Below, piece after piece: positions 1-9,192 of a DNA stretch of 62,330 nt. A program made the translations under genes and the position numbers. The number at the start of each line of letters is the position of its first letter. Positions within the stretch are counted from its first letter, which is position 1. The stretch covers positions 68,356 through 130,685 of the forward strand of contig CAMYMF010000010.1 in the NCBI GenBank assembly GCA_947259355.1. The letters are read 5' to 3'. Source of the DNA: an uncultured Nitrospirota bacterium. Its GTDB lineage: Bacteria; CG2-30-53-67. A model generated the notes under the pieces. It did no database searches. It saw nothing but the letters and a program-made list of their open reading frames with translations, and was not told the DNA's origin.

Positions 1-478
1 TGAAGACCGACTCCTGAATGACCGTCTCCGCCTCCGTTCCCGCATAAAGACGCCCGCCGATCTCTGAGTACTCGCCCTCATTGTTCTCGCGAACCACCCA
101 GAAATCGATGTCGGCAGGGCCGCGGTCTTTCAGCGGGGAGGAGACTCCCTTCAGGAGGCGCACGGGACGCAGGTTGATAAACTGCTCCATCTGCCGGCGT
201 ATCGGAATGAGGAGCCCCCACAGTGAGACGTGGTCGGGCACCCCGGGAAACCCCACGGCACCGAGGAAGATCGCGTCGCTCTCACTGAGCTTCGCCATCC
301 CATCTTCAGGCATCATCCGACCGGTGCGCTTGTAGGTTTCGCAGCTCCAGGGATACCCGTCCCATCGAAACCGGATGTCGACACGGCGCCCCACCGCCTC
401 CAGAACTCGAAGCCCCTCGGGGACGACTTCCTTTCCGATCCCGTCGCCGGGAATTACGGCAATGCGATAATCCGTCAT
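1..478 (-). CDS. Tartrate/D-malate dehydrogenase-like, C-terminus cut by window edge
   Basis: The first 159 codons are present and the frame runs off the left edge. The protein opens MTDYRIAVIPGDGIGKEV, the dinucleotide-binding start of the isocitrate/isopropylmalate dehydrogenase family. It then has DHVSLWGLLIPIRR and LRPVRLL, which are typical of the tartrate dehydrogenase/D-malate dehydrogenase branch rather than LeuB. Family members oxidise and decarboxylate D-malate or tartrate with NAD and a divalent metal. The catalytic Lys and metal-binding Asp lie in the missing part and cannot be checked. It follows the aldolase-like gene on the same strand after 71 bases, so the two may be co-transcribed for hydroxy-acid catabolism. 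Substrate is inferred. Confidence 0.8.
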   Translation of the reverse strand, partial: MTDYRIAVIPGDGIGKEVVPEGLRVLEAVGRRVDIRFRWDGYPWSCETYKRTGRMMPEDGMAKLSESDAIFLGAVGFPGVPDHVSLWGLLIPIRRQMEQFINLRPVRLLKGVSSPLKDRGPADIDFWVVRENNEGEYSEIGGRLYAGTEAETVIQESVF

Positions 479-549
479 GGCGGGGTCCTTTCTTCTCCGT
501 GTCCGCACACCGGACCTGTCATTGTTCGACGGTATTTCAGCCGCGTGTG

Positions 550-1443
550 TTATGGCAACAACCGGGCATGCCGGAGGATGTTTCGGATCTCCGACTTCTC
601 CGGGTCGTTCAACGGAAGGAGCGGCAGTCTCGGATCGCCGCCGAAATAGCCGAGCAGATCGAGGGCCGCCTTCAACCCGGCCACACCATACGTCGCTGTG
701 ATGGCCTTGTTCACCGGAATCATTTCGAGCTGCAGATTTCGGGCCTCGGCAAACCGCCCCTGCCGCACCCGCTGGAAGATGCGCACGCATGGCGCCGGGG
801 CGATATTGGCCAACGCCAGAATCCCACCGGCGCAGCCGAGACTCAGCCCGGCGAAGAGCACGCCGGCTGTGCCGACCAGCACACTGAAATCGTCGGGAAC
901 GTGGTTAAGATACTCGCCGAGCTGGGCCACGTTGCCCGCGCTGTCCTTGATGCCGATGATGTTCGGGTGCTCCGCAAGCCGTGCGACCTGTGACGCTGTC
1001 AAACTCAGATGGGTGAACTTGGGGACATTGTAAAGAATAATCGGGATCGGGGAGTGATCCGCCACGCTCGTGTAATGACGCGCCAGCGCCGCGTCGCTCA
1101 TGCGCCCCCCGAAAAAATGGGGGGTGATCACCAGCGCCGCCTGCGCACCCCGCTCGGCGCAGTCCCGCGTCAGGCGGAGGGTCTCCTCCGTCGACTCGCA
1201 ACCCGTGCCCGCAATGACGAGTTCGCCAGCGGGGGCCGATCGGGCGACGGTTTCAACCACCCGCCGCTTTTCCTCCTCCGACAGGTAGACGAACTCTCCG
1301 TTGGATCCGAGTACGACAAACCCGTGAATCCCCGTGCGCCCCCACTTCTCAACATTCGCCGCTAATTGATCATAGGCGACCTTTCCATCGAGAAAGGGTG
1401 TTGCAATGGGAGGAAAGATTCCGTGAAGATCGACTGGGGCCAC
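550..1443 (-). CDS. DapA-family aldolase, 4-hydroxy-2-oxoglutarate aldolase-like
   Basis: A 297-residue protein of the dihydrodipicolinate synthase/N-acetylneuraminate lyase superfamily. Visible family motifs are GSNGEF, GTGCES, ILYNVP with the active-site Tyr, and IIGIKDSAGN with the Schiff-base Lys. The tail GLKAALDLLGYFGGDPR resembles mitochondrial 4-hydroxy-2-oxoglutarate aldolase more than DapA. The enzyme would split 4-hydroxy-2-oxoglutarate to pyruvate and glyoxylate, or act on a similar keto acid. I chose the GTG start at 1443 because AAGGAG stands seven bases upstream and the length then matches the family; the frame is open further upstream but without a better signal. It precedes the tartrate dehydrogenase-like gene, so a hydroxy-acid pathway is plausible but inferred. 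Confidence 0.8.
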   Translation of the reverse strand: MAPVDLHGIFPPIATPFLDGKVAYDQLAANVEKWGRTGIHGFVVLGSNGEFVYLSEEEKRRVVETVARSAPAGELVIAGTGCESTEETLRLTRDCAERGAQAALVITPHFFGGRMSDAALARHYTSVADHSPIPIILYNVPKFTHLSLTASQVARLAEHPNIIGIKDSAGNVAQLGEYLNHVPDDFSVLVGTAGVLFAGLSLGCAGGILALANIAPAPCVRIFQRVRQGRFAEARNLQLEMIPVNKAITATYGVAGLKAALDLLGYFGGDPRLPLLPLNDPEKSEIRNILRHARLLP

Positions 1444-1585
1444 AGAGACACTCCTTTTCGTGGTAGAAAAACGCACACTGAGTTCCATTGCGTCACAGGG
1501 ATACCGGCGACGAAACTCTTGTCGAGTCCAACAACTTTCGCTAAGGGCAGCCTTTCTGTATCGCCTCTTTGTTGCTGTTTCATGT

Positions 1586-2401
1586 CTACTGCGGAAATGC
1601 CGGGCCCGTAAGATAGTCGCTTGTGTGCAGCCTTTCCTTGTGCAGGAGGGTCTTGAGCCGTTCCGTAATGTCCGAGGCCATGAGCCGTTCAAAACGGATG
1701 TCCAGTACGTAGGCTTTGACCTTGAAGCGGCTCAGAAAGGTGTGATCAAAGTGATCCTCCACCAAGACCAGGATGGGATTTTTCAAATAGGTGAACGGAG
1801 AACTCACCGCGGCTCTCCAGGCAAGCAACTTCACGCGGTGAACGGGAACGCCGGCAGGCAGAACGAGCTCCACAACGACCATCTCCACCAGGGCTCCCCG
1901 GTTGGCATTGGAAACGGGCTGCTTGATAATCTCGGCGTTGGGGATGGCCACCACATTGTCATCAAAGGTCTTCAAGCTCGTGAAGATCAGGTCCACGCCG
2001 GAGACTTCCCCGTAATGGTCCCCGATCTGCACCATATCGCCGACACGGAAGAGCGGATTGAAGGTCATGCCAATCCCGGCGAGAACATTGCGTATCAGGT
2101 CCTGCGCCGCCAAACCGACGGCAATACCACTGGAGGCAAGAACCGCCAGCAAAACGTTTTGAGAGAGATCAAGAATCACGAATACGATGAGGGCAACGGC
2201 ACACGTCCAGATCAACAGACGCAACACCGGAAAGATTCCTGTGATCTGCAGGCGGTAACGGTTGAACTTCCGCGCCAGCCGTTGGAGCACCAGTCGCAAG
2301 GCCCGGACGATTCCCCAGGCCGCCAAAATAACGAAGAGGGTGCTCACCAGGTGAGCGGCCGAGAACAGTTCGACCAGTTCATGGACAACGTTTGTTTCCA
2401 T
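1586..2401 (-). CDS. Small-conductance mechanosensitive channel, MscS family
   Basis: 271 residues. Three N-terminal membrane segments are followed by the pore-lining helix GIAVGLAAQDLIRNVLAG and the MscS beta domain (FRVGDMVQIGDHYGEV, then VVAIPNAEII). It would open under membrane tension to release solutes in the inner membrane. Length is close to the 286-residue MscS of E. coli. It lies 23 bases downstream of an AAA-type protein and then CorA on the same strand, which suggests one transcript dealing with osmotic or ion balance. The ribosome-binding site is weak: AGGAG stands 14 bases upstream. Confidence 0.9.
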   Translation of the reverse strand: METNVVHELVELFSAAHLVSTLFVILAAWGIVRALRLVLQRLARKFNRYRLQITGIFPVLRLLIWTCAVALIVFVILDLSQNVLLAVLASSGIAVGLAAQDLIRNVLAGIGMTFNPLFRVGDMVQIGDHYGEVSGVDLIFTSLKTFDDNVVAIPNAEIIKQPVSNANRGALVEMVVVELVLPAGVPVHRVKLLAWRAAVSSPFTYLKNPILVLVEDHFDHTFLSRFKVKAYVLDIRFERLMASDITERLKTLLHKERLHTSDYLTGPAFPQ

Positions 2402-2424
2402 AGTTGCGACCAGGGCTCCTACCG

Positions 2425-3711
2425 TCAGTACATGAGATGCGCCGCTTCCAGGAAGGCCGACACGGGCGCGCAGAAGATGGGCTCAATCCTGTAAATCGCC
2501 TCGCGATCGTCTGCCTTCGGGGCGGATTTGTTGAGTAGCCGCAGACGGTGCAACGCGTCCAACTGAAGTCGGCTCATGCGCTCGTCCTGCTGAAATATCT
2601 CACTGTGCTCGCCCGCGGTGAGACAGCCGTGGGCCATCAGTTCTGCCAGGGCGAAGCGCGATGGAGAGTCGAGTTCTTTCAGCAGGGAAAAATCGATCCC
2701 TTCGCCCGCGTGGAGCACCACCTCTTTCAGCGAGGGGTCGGGGACGCTGAAGGCATGCCAGTAGTATAGAGCCGCCGGCATGTTCCCCCCGGACAGCGTG
2801 AAAAGGTGCTCCACAAAGGATGTCGCGTCGGGTGCTGGGTGCCGGTCCGTCTTATCCGTCCCATGGGATAAGGCCTCTTTCTTCTCATGTCGGCGCGGCG
2901 CATGAAAGACCATCGGCACCGCTGCCGCGGCCAACCGCTTTTCCATGACGGCCGAAAACTCTTCCCGGTTGAAGTAGGGAAGCTCGAGGACCGTGCTGAA
3001 GTGTGCACGCGCGCCGAGAATATAATCGAGCCGTCGCCAGGCCCCTTCCTTGAAAGAGACGACCCAGAGACAGTCTGCCTGCGTGGCCGCCACGAGAGAG
3101 ACAAAAGCTTCCGAGGTCGGGAGGGCGTCCGGTGTTCTCAGTAAAAGGCGCTGGGCGTTGTCCACGAGAATGATGCGCCGTTCTCCCCGACGGAACAGAG
3201 GAGCCATCTCCTCCACGGTCGAAACGGTTTCGGCCATATCCAAAGAGAGCAACAGCGTCTGGATCAGGTCCGTCTCCGTGCGGACCCGATGCGCTAAGGT
3301 GACCCGTGTCACCCTGTCACGACCGGTGAAGCCAGACACAAGGCGGTTGAGCAACGTCGTGCGCCCCGCGCCATCGGGCCCCACCAGAGCAATCGCTCCG
3401 CTCGGGGACGCCTCCCAGGCGGAGACCGCGTCACGCAAATCCGCCAGGGCATTGTCCCGTCCGGCAAAGAGCGGACTTTCCCCCTCGAGCGGACGGTTCT
3501 CAAAGAGTTCCCGGAACGCATCGGGTAGGCCTTTCAAGCGGGCGTAGGCCCCCTGACAGTCCGGCAGGCAGGGCCGTGCCGCCACGGCAGCTTTCGTGAA
3601 ATCCCCCCTCCCCGGTCTCGACTCAGGGGAAGGCCTGAAACGATCTCGCAGCTCTCGCCACCACGCCCGGCTCCCGGCAAGACTCTCCCGCCACAGCTCA
3701 CCGACTTTCAT
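2425..3711 (-). CDS. AAA-type ATPase-like protein with altered Walker motifs
   Basis: 428 residues, soluble. After a basic N-terminal region, a P-loop region begins near residue 82 (LFAGRDNALADLR), as in ExeA/Orc-like ATPases. The Walker A position reads GPDGAGRT (residues 111-118), with Arg in place of the usual Lys. The Walker B region reads RRIILVDNAQRLL, with Asn where the catalytic Glu is expected. Both changes are read directly from the DNA (CGC and AAC-type codons). The second half is alpha-helical and unrecognised. The gene lies between corA and mscS with 16- and 23-base gaps, so it is probably co-transcribed with them. It may bind nucleotide without hydrolysing it; the role is unknown. 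Confidence 0.65.
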   Translation of the reverse strand: MKVGELWRESLAGSRAWWRELRDRFRPSPESRPGRGDFTKAAVAARPCLPDCQGAYARLKGLPDAFRELFENRPLEGESPLFAGRDNALADLRDAVSAWEASPSGAIALVGPDGAGRTTLLNRLVSGFTGRDRVTRVTLAHRVRTETDLIQTLLLSLDMAETVSTVEEMAPLFRRGERRIILVDNAQRLLLRTPDALPTSEAFVSLVAATQADCLWVVSFKEGAWRRLDYILGARAHFSTVLELPYFNREEFSAVMEKRLAAAAVPMVFHAPRRHEKKEALSHGTDKTDRHPAPDATSFVEHLFTLSGGNMPAALYYWHAFSVPDPSLKEVVLHAGEGIDFSLLKELDSPSRFALAELMAHGCLTAGEHSEIFQQDERMSRLQLDALHRLRLLNKSAPKADDREAIYRIEPIFCAPVSAFLEAAHLMY

Positions 3712-3727
3712 GAAGAGCCCCTTCCGT

Positions 3728-4792
3728 TTACAGCCACCGTTTTCTCCGGAAATAGATCAGCATGGCAATGCCGATCATGATCATGAGACCCCAGACGGCC
3801 AGGTAACCCCACGGCCATTTCAGCTCCGGCATATACTCGAAGTTCATGCCGTAAATCCCAGCGATGAAGGTAAGGGGTATGAAGACCGTCGCGATAATCG
3901 TTAACACCTTCATGACTTCGTTCATTTTGTTGCTGATACTGGAAAGGTAGAGATCCAACATGCCCGAGAGCATGTCCCGATAGGTCTCGACGGTGTCGGC
4001 AGCCTGCAAGGTGTGGTCGTAAACATCGCGCAGAAAAAGCTGCGTGCTCTCCTGCATGAGATCGGACTCGTCCCGCTCAAGGCTTCCGATGACCTCCCGC
4101 AGGGGCCAGACCGATTTGCGCAGAAAAATCATCTCCCGCTTGAGCTCGTGGACTCGATGCAGCGTCCCAGTCTCTGGATTGTCGAGCATCTCGTTTTCTA
4201 TCTCTTCAATCTGTTCACCGATCCGTTCAAGAATGGAGAAGTAGCTGTCCACGGAGGCGTCGATGAGGGCATAGAGGAGATAATCGGCGCCCGATCGACG
4301 GAGACGCCCTTTGGATTTTCGGATCCGCTCACGGACAGGATCGAAGACATCTTTTTCCATCTCCTGAATGGACAGGACGTAGTTGCTGCCGAGAATCAGG
4401 CTGACCTGTTCCTGGGTGATGCGATGGGCGTCCTCATCGAAGTAGAACATCTTGAGAACCACATAGATATAGTCATCGAAATCCTCGAGTTTGGGCCGCT
4501 GACCCGTATGGAGAACATCTTCCAGGGTGAGGGGGTGGAGATGGAGCTGCTTGCCTATCTGTTCGATCATGTCGACGTCATGCAGCCCGCAGACATCGAC
4601 CCACGTTACTCCGGGCTTTCCGGCAAGCGCCAAGCATCCCGCAGGCGCCTCCACCTGCCGCTCTTCAAAACGGGTCTCGTCGTACGCCATGCACCGCACG
4701 ATCACTTGGTCGAGCTTTCGCTCCCCGATGTGCACGAGCGTGCCCGGCGGCAAACCGGCTTTTTCCGATCTTCTGGTCGTCAGATAACGCAT
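3728..4792 (-). CDS. corA: CorA-family magnesium/cobalt transporter
   Basis: 354 residues. The cytoplasmic funnel contains LTLEDVLHTGQRPKLEDFDDY, the usual CorA core. The C-terminus has two membrane helices with the signature YGMNFEYMPEL between them and ends in a basic RRKRW tail. It forms a pentameric channel moving Mg2+ or Co2+ across the inner membrane. I chose the ATG at 4792 because MRYLTTRRSEKAGLPPGTLV matches the family's N-terminus; an in-frame ATG at 4867 would add 25 residues and cannot be excluded. It leads a same-strand run with the AAA-like protein and MscS. The large MscS-family gene at 5005 is transcribed divergently. Confidence 0.9.
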   Translation of the reverse strand: MRYLTTRRSEKAGLPPGTLVHIGERKLDQVIVRCMAYDETRFEERQVEAPAGCLALAGKPGVTWVDVCGLHDVDMIEQIGKQLHLHPLTLEDVLHTGQRPKLEDFDDYIYVVLKMFYFDEDAHRITQEQVSLILGSNYVLSIQEMEKDVFDPVRERIRKSKGRLRRSGADYLLYALIDASVDSYFSILERIGEQIEEIENEMLDNPETGTLHRVHELKREMIFLRKSVWPLREVIGSLERDESDLMQESTQLFLRDVYDHTLQAADTVETYRDMLSGMLDLYLSSISNKMNEVMKVLTIIATVFIPLTFIAGIYGMNFEYMPELKWPWGYLAVWGLMIMIGIAMLIYFRRKRWL

Positions 4793-5004
4793 GGATTCCG
4801 GATCTGCGGCGTGAGTGAGTTGACCCCTTTGCCCATTTCGCGCTGGGTTTAAATTCCCGACCAACATACCACCGGACCGTGAATTGTGCAAGAAGACAGA
4901 GCTGCCCGTACTATCCGTGTGACGCGCACAGGATTTCAGTTGCCGAATCCCATGGGCTGGCGTATATTTGCCGAACACCAGATTCAACGGGAGGCTGGAC
5001 AAAC

Positions 5005-7488
5005 ATGATGGAATCTTCTTTACTCAGCGATGCACCGGGGGGCGCCGGTGGCTCGACCCGTGTGGGGAGGGCCCTGGCGGCACTGGTCGTTGTGGTGCTG
5101 GTGGGCTGTCTCTGCGGCATCGGCATGAGCGCCGCTCAGGAAAAAGCGGAGACGGAGAAGGACCCGCAGTTTCCAGGAATCGCCGAACTCGTCCCGCGCT
5201 ACTCGGAACTAATAGAGCAAGCCAGCGTAGCCACTAAGAACCTGCAGGAGTTGGAGGACACGGCGCGCATCAAGGCCCGAATAGAGGAGATCAAGAGCGA
5301 AGTTCAGAGCACTGCGACCAAAATCGGCGTGCTGGACCAAATAGCGAAGTGGAACACGGATCGCCTCCTGGGGTTTCGGGATCGCCTGAGCAGGCAGAAG
5401 GATGCGTCCGAGAAGCAGCTCCAAGCCCTCTCCGAACGTCTGGCGAGTTTGGAGAAGGAGGCCCAAACTTGGAACGCGGTGCGGCGATTCTGGAAAGACT
5501 GGCTCGCCTTTCTTCGGGCGGAAAAAGCCGAGTTCCCCGCAGACACGTTTCGGAAGGCTCAGGAGACCACCGATAGACTTCTCGAGGATTTGTCGAAAGC
5601 GTCCGGTCCCCTTCTCGCAATGCAGAAGGAACTCATCCAGCAGAAAGAGGAGAGCTCTCGACTGATTGGGCAAATGGATCAGGCCCTGAGCGGGATCCGC
5701 CAGGAGGTGTTCCGGAAGAACGCACGCTCCTTTGCCAACAAGGAATTCTACGGTCAGTTCACCGGGGACCTGTGGGCCGCTCTGAAGCAGGGGCTGATCC
5801 GTAGCCTGGAGTTGGACCCCGGGTTCTTTTCACGACAGGGGTGGCTCGCGCTCGTCCAGATACTCCTTGTCGTGGGCATGGCCCTTTTCGTGACGAAGCA
5901 GCGCGACCGGGCCAAAGAGACCCCCGAATGGGCGTACGTCCTTGGCCATCCCTGGGCCACCGGCATCTTCACGTCTGTGGCCTGTTTAAGCTGGCTCTAT
6001 CACGACCCCCCGGCGCTGTGGCGTCTGCTCCTCTGGGTGTTGGCAGCCGCGTCCTTCTCCGTGCTCATTTCGGGCCTCGTCCGGAACCCACTCAAGCGCC
6101 TGACGATTTATCTGCTGGCGGCTCTCTTCGTCCTGAGCCTGTTTCTCAAAATCATGGCCCTGCCGCTGCCGCTCTACCGCATCTACGTCGCACTCGTTTC
6201 GCTGCTGGGGCTGCTGCTCATTCTCATGGTTTCACGCAAGAGCCTGCGGGAACAAACACAAAAAACCTCGGGGTTCCTGGTCACCCTCCGGATGGGCGCT
6301 CTGACGCTCGGGGTCACCCTGCTCGCCCAGGTCGCGGGCTACACCGCCCTCTCCTTTCACCTGATCGAATCATCGGTTACCTCGGTCTTCATTGTCCTGC
6401 TCGCCGCCATGGTGGTGCGACTCGGCCGCGGGGCCATCGACTATTTCCTGGTCCACTCGGTGGCGGTGCGCAAGCAGCTGGCTCGGAGCCTGACGAACGA
6501 ATTGAGTGTGAAACTGAAGAACATCCTCCGGGTCGTCGTCGTTGCGTGGACGGCCTTTTATCTCCTGCTGCTCTGGGGTGCCTACGATTCGGTGAAACAG
6601 ACTTGGACCCGCCTGATCGGCGTGACCGTCAGCCTCGGGGAGGTGCGAATCACACTCGGGATGATTCTCTTCGCCGGCGTGGTGATCTACGCTACCATAT
6701 TGTTATCCCTCGCCCTTCGTGCGTTCCTGGAGTCCAAGGTCTTCCCTCGGCAGCAGTTCGACCGGGGCGTAAGGGATGCCATCAGCAAGCTGCTGCACTA
6801 TTTTCTGATTTTCATTGGATTCCTGCTCGCCATGTCTCTGGCAGGCATCGAAATGAAGAATTTCGCCGTCCTCGCCGGGGCCTTCGGCATCGGTATCGGG
6901 TTCGGGCTGCAGAACATTGTGAACAACTTCGTCAGCGGGATTATCCTGCTCTTTGAACGACCCATCAAGATTGGCGACCTGCTGGTTCTAGATGGGGAGT
7001 GGGGAACCGTCAAACGGATCGGCCTCCGCTCCACCATCATCGAGACGCTGGATCAGTCGGAAATCATCGTGCCCAATTCCCAGATTATCCAGGAGAAGGT
7101 GACCAACTGGACACTCTCCACCTCGATCAGCCGCGTCGTGGTACCGGTGGGAGTGGCTTACGGCAGTAATGTGCCGCTGGTGCTGCGCGTCCTTCTGGAG
7201 GCCGGCGGCAATCACCCGCTGACCCTTCCCGAGCCGAAACCCTCCGCCATCTTCATCGGTTTCGGGCAGAGCTCTCTGGACTTTGAACTGCGCCTGTGGG
7301 TCGGCGATGTGACGCAACGCCTCGTTGTCAGGAGTGAGCTTCTGCAGACCATCGATCAACGGTTCCGGGAAGAGGGTGTCGAGATCCCCTTTCCGCAGCG
7401 GGATCTGCACCTGCGCAGTGTGGACACGGCGGCCGGTGAAGACCTGGGGCTGGGTCCTGGCAAAACCGGCGGACCCGAGCGCGCCTGA
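5005..7488 (+). CDS. Large mechanosensitive channel, MscK/YbdG-type MscS family
   Basis: 827 residues. A signal peptide (LAALVVVVLVGCLCGIGMSAAQ) is followed by a charged periplasmic region of about 200 residues with strong coiled-coil character. Many membrane helices follow (about residues 280-640). The MscS core lies near residues 620-760, with the pore helix GAFGIGIGFGLQNIVNNFV and the beta domain IKIGDLLVLDGEWG. It would act as a tension-gated inner-membrane channel of the MscK type. The start at 5005 has GGGAGG ten bases upstream; ATG at 5008 is an alternative. It is divergent from corA, sharing a 212-base gap with it. Two MscS-family channels so close together suggests a local osmotic-stress cluster. 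Confidence 0.9.
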   Translation: MMESSLLSDAPGGAGGSTRVGRALAALVVVVLVGCLCGIGMSAAQEKAETEKDPQFPGIAELVPRYSELIEQASVATKNLQELEDTARIKARIEEIKSEVQSTATKIGVLDQIAKWNTDRLLGFRDRLSRQKDASEKQLQALSERLASLEKEAQTWNAVRRFWKDWLAFLRAEKAEFPADTFRKAQETTDRLLEDLSKASGPLLAMQKELIQQKEESSRLIGQMDQALSGIRQEVFRKNARSFANKEFYGQFTGDLWAALKQGLIRSLELDPGFFSRQGWLALVQILLVVGMALFVTKQRDRAKETPEWAYVLGHPWATGIFTSVACLSWLYHDPPALWRLLLWVLAAASFSVLISGLVRNPLKRLTIYLLAALFVLSLFLKIMALPLPLYRIYVALVSLLGLLLILMVSRKSLREQTQKTSGFLVTLRMGALTLGVTLLAQVAGYTALSFHLIESSVTSVFIVLLAAMVVRLGRGAIDYFLVHSVAVRKQLARSLTNELSVKLKNILRVVVVAWTAFYLLLLWGAYDSVKQTWTRLIGVTVSLGEVRITLGMILFAGVVIYATILLSLALRAFLESKVFPRQQFDRGVRDAISKLLHYFLIFIGFLLAMSLAGIEMKNFAVLAGAFGIGIGFGLQNIVNNFVSGIILLFERPIKIGDLLVLDGEWGTVKRIGLRSTIIETLDQSEIIVPNSQIIQEKVTNWTLSTSISRVVVPVGVAYGSNVPLVLRVLLEAGGNHPLTLPEPKPSAIFIGFGQSSLDFELRLWVGDVTQRLVVRSELLQTIDQRFREEGVEIPFPQRDLHLRSVDTAAGEDLGLGPGKTGGPERA

Positions 7489-7564
7489 CCGGCTGCGATT
7501 ACCGGACCGGCGTCAGGGACCCTGTGCGGCTCTGCGCACTGACTTCTGCCAGACAACCTCCGGA

Positions 7565-9007
7565 CTACTCCTGTTTCTTCAAAAGCGCCCGGACTTCCCG
7601 GCCGAGGGCGATCTTCTTTTTGGCTGCATAACCTTCGTGATTCTTCTCGATGTCGGAGAGTTTGTAATAGTAGTTGACCATCATCCCGTAGGATCGTGCC
7701 ATCCCGGTCTCGGAAACATTGGCGAGCCAGTTGATGCGCTCGAGACGGGCACCGTTGTTGAGGTGAAAATGGGCCACCGGATCGAGCGCACGTCCCGCCG
7801 TTCCCCCGGCTGCCAGGTATCGGGCGCAGAGCCGCATCAGGATCGGCTTCAGCCAGGCCGCGGCCGCCGGCTCCTCGTGCCACGGCCCAGCCAAAAACTC
7901 CTGCAGCCGCAGCACTGCATTCCCTTCGCCGCAGTTCGCCAGCACCGTGCTCCGCTCGCCCGTTGTCAGGAGGTCCTCCGCTTCTTTTTCAAGACGGGGC
8001 GCGAGCCAGTCGCGAAAACCCGGTACCGGCGAGAGGGTGGCAAAGTGTTTCAGCGTGCTGTGTTCCCGGGAAAGGTTTTCCACGACCGTTTTGATCAGAA
8101 AGTTTCCGAGGTGGATCCCGGCCAGGCCCGGTTGGGTGTTGGTGATGGAGTAGAAGATGGCGGTGGTCGGCCGCGGAGTGTCCGTTGTCCGCCCCTCCGT
8201 TTCCAGGAGGGCAGCAATGTTGTCGCTCATCCTGTCCACCAGGGCCACCTCCACAAAGATGAGCGGCTCCCCGGGCATCTTGTTGTGGAAGAAGGCAAAA
8301 CAGAGGCGGTCCGACGCCAGCCGCTTTCTCAGATCGCCCCAGGAATCAATTTTGTGGACCGCCTCGTACTCAATGAGTTTCTCCAGAAGCGCTGCGGGGG
8401 ACTCCCAGGTAATCTCCCGCAAGTCCAAAAGGCCCACATCGAACCAGGAGGCCAGAATCTCCTTGAGATCGAGGGAGAGCTTATACAGGCCGGGGTCGTC
8501 TTGGGCTTGGGCCAGCAGATCGGCCCGCATGTCGATCAAGAATTTGAGGCCGTTGGGAAGTGACGCAAACTGCTTCAGCAGCCGGACGCGCGGCGGCACC
8601 AGCGCCTCCTTCAGGGCAATTTCGGCGCGGATTCGCACCTGTCGGGTTCGCGCCGTTTGCCAGACCTCAGCGCACGTCCTTAGCAGCGCTTCGTCCGTGT
8701 CGAAGTCGCGGGCCAGCGTTTCGTGAAAGGTCCGCCTCTCCGCTTCAGACAAATTCAGATAAAGGGTCCCAAGCTCCACCGTGTGGGTGCGCCCGGACGC
8801 CTCACCCCCTTTGGCATAAACACACTCGCGAATGGCCGCGGTGATCCGCGCCTCTTTGGCAGCCCGACTCTCAGTCTCTTCCGCCCCGCCGAACCGAAGC
8901 TTGGCCACGCTCTTGAGACCCTCCCAGGCCTTTTTCAACTCACCGATGGTGAGTCGATTGAAAACGGCCAGCGGTTTGCTCGGGTCTCTATCCTCTACAT
9001 CGGCCAT
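7565..9007 (-). CDS. Malonyl-CoA decarboxylase
   Basis: 480 residues, the size expected of bacterial malonyl-CoA decarboxylase. It converts malonyl-CoA to acetyl-CoA and CO2. A helical N-terminal domain is followed by a GNAT-like catalytic domain; HFATLSPVPGF carries the catalytic Ser and DPVAHFHLNNGA the catalytic His. The tail MVNYYYKLSDIEKNHEGY is also family-typical. The ATG at 9007 is chosen because GGGAGGT lies five bases upstream; a frame extension to 9031 has no such signal. No acyl-CoA synthetase or malonate transporter is adjacent, so it probably serves in fatty-acid or malonate metabolism on its own transcript. Confidence 0.93.
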   Translation of the reverse strand: MADVEDRDPSKPLAVFNRLTIGELKKAWEGLKSVAKLRFGGAEETESRAAKEARITAAIRECVYAKGGEASGRTHTVELGTLYLNLSEAERRTFHETLARDFDTDEALLRTCAEVWQTARTRQVRIRAEIALKEALVPPRVRLLKQFASLPNGLKFLIDMRADLLAQAQDDPGLYKLSLDLKEILASWFDVGLLDLREITWESPAALLEKLIEYEAVHKIDSWGDLRKRLASDRLCFAFFHNKMPGEPLIFVEVALVDRMSDNIAALLETEGRTTDTPRPTTAIFYSITNTQPGLAGIHLGNFLIKTVVENLSREHSTLKHFATLSPVPGFRDWLAPRLEKEAEDLLTTGERSTVLANCGEGNAVLRLQEFLAGPWHEEPAAAAWLKPILMRLCARYLAAGGTAGRALDPVAHFHLNNGARLERINWLANVSETGMARSYGMMVNYYYKLSDIEKNHEGYAAKKKIALGREVRALLKKQE

Positions 9008-9192
9008 GGTTACCTCCCGGCTGCACGTCAAAGTTCTAGGCCCTGCACCGAAACGCGCAGGAAAAGTGGGCTTTGACCGCCTCGCCGAGGACCTTGTACC
9101 CGCTATTTCGCACCAACAGACACGCCAAGCTTATTTCCGCCGGGCACATCTACTCATGAAGGCACCGCTTGCAGCAGCCACCGCAAGCAATC

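Noticed and set aside
1460..2494. Long plus-strand open frame opposite the MscS gene
   Set aside because: Shadow of the MscS-family gene; composition is His/Gln-rich with no motif.
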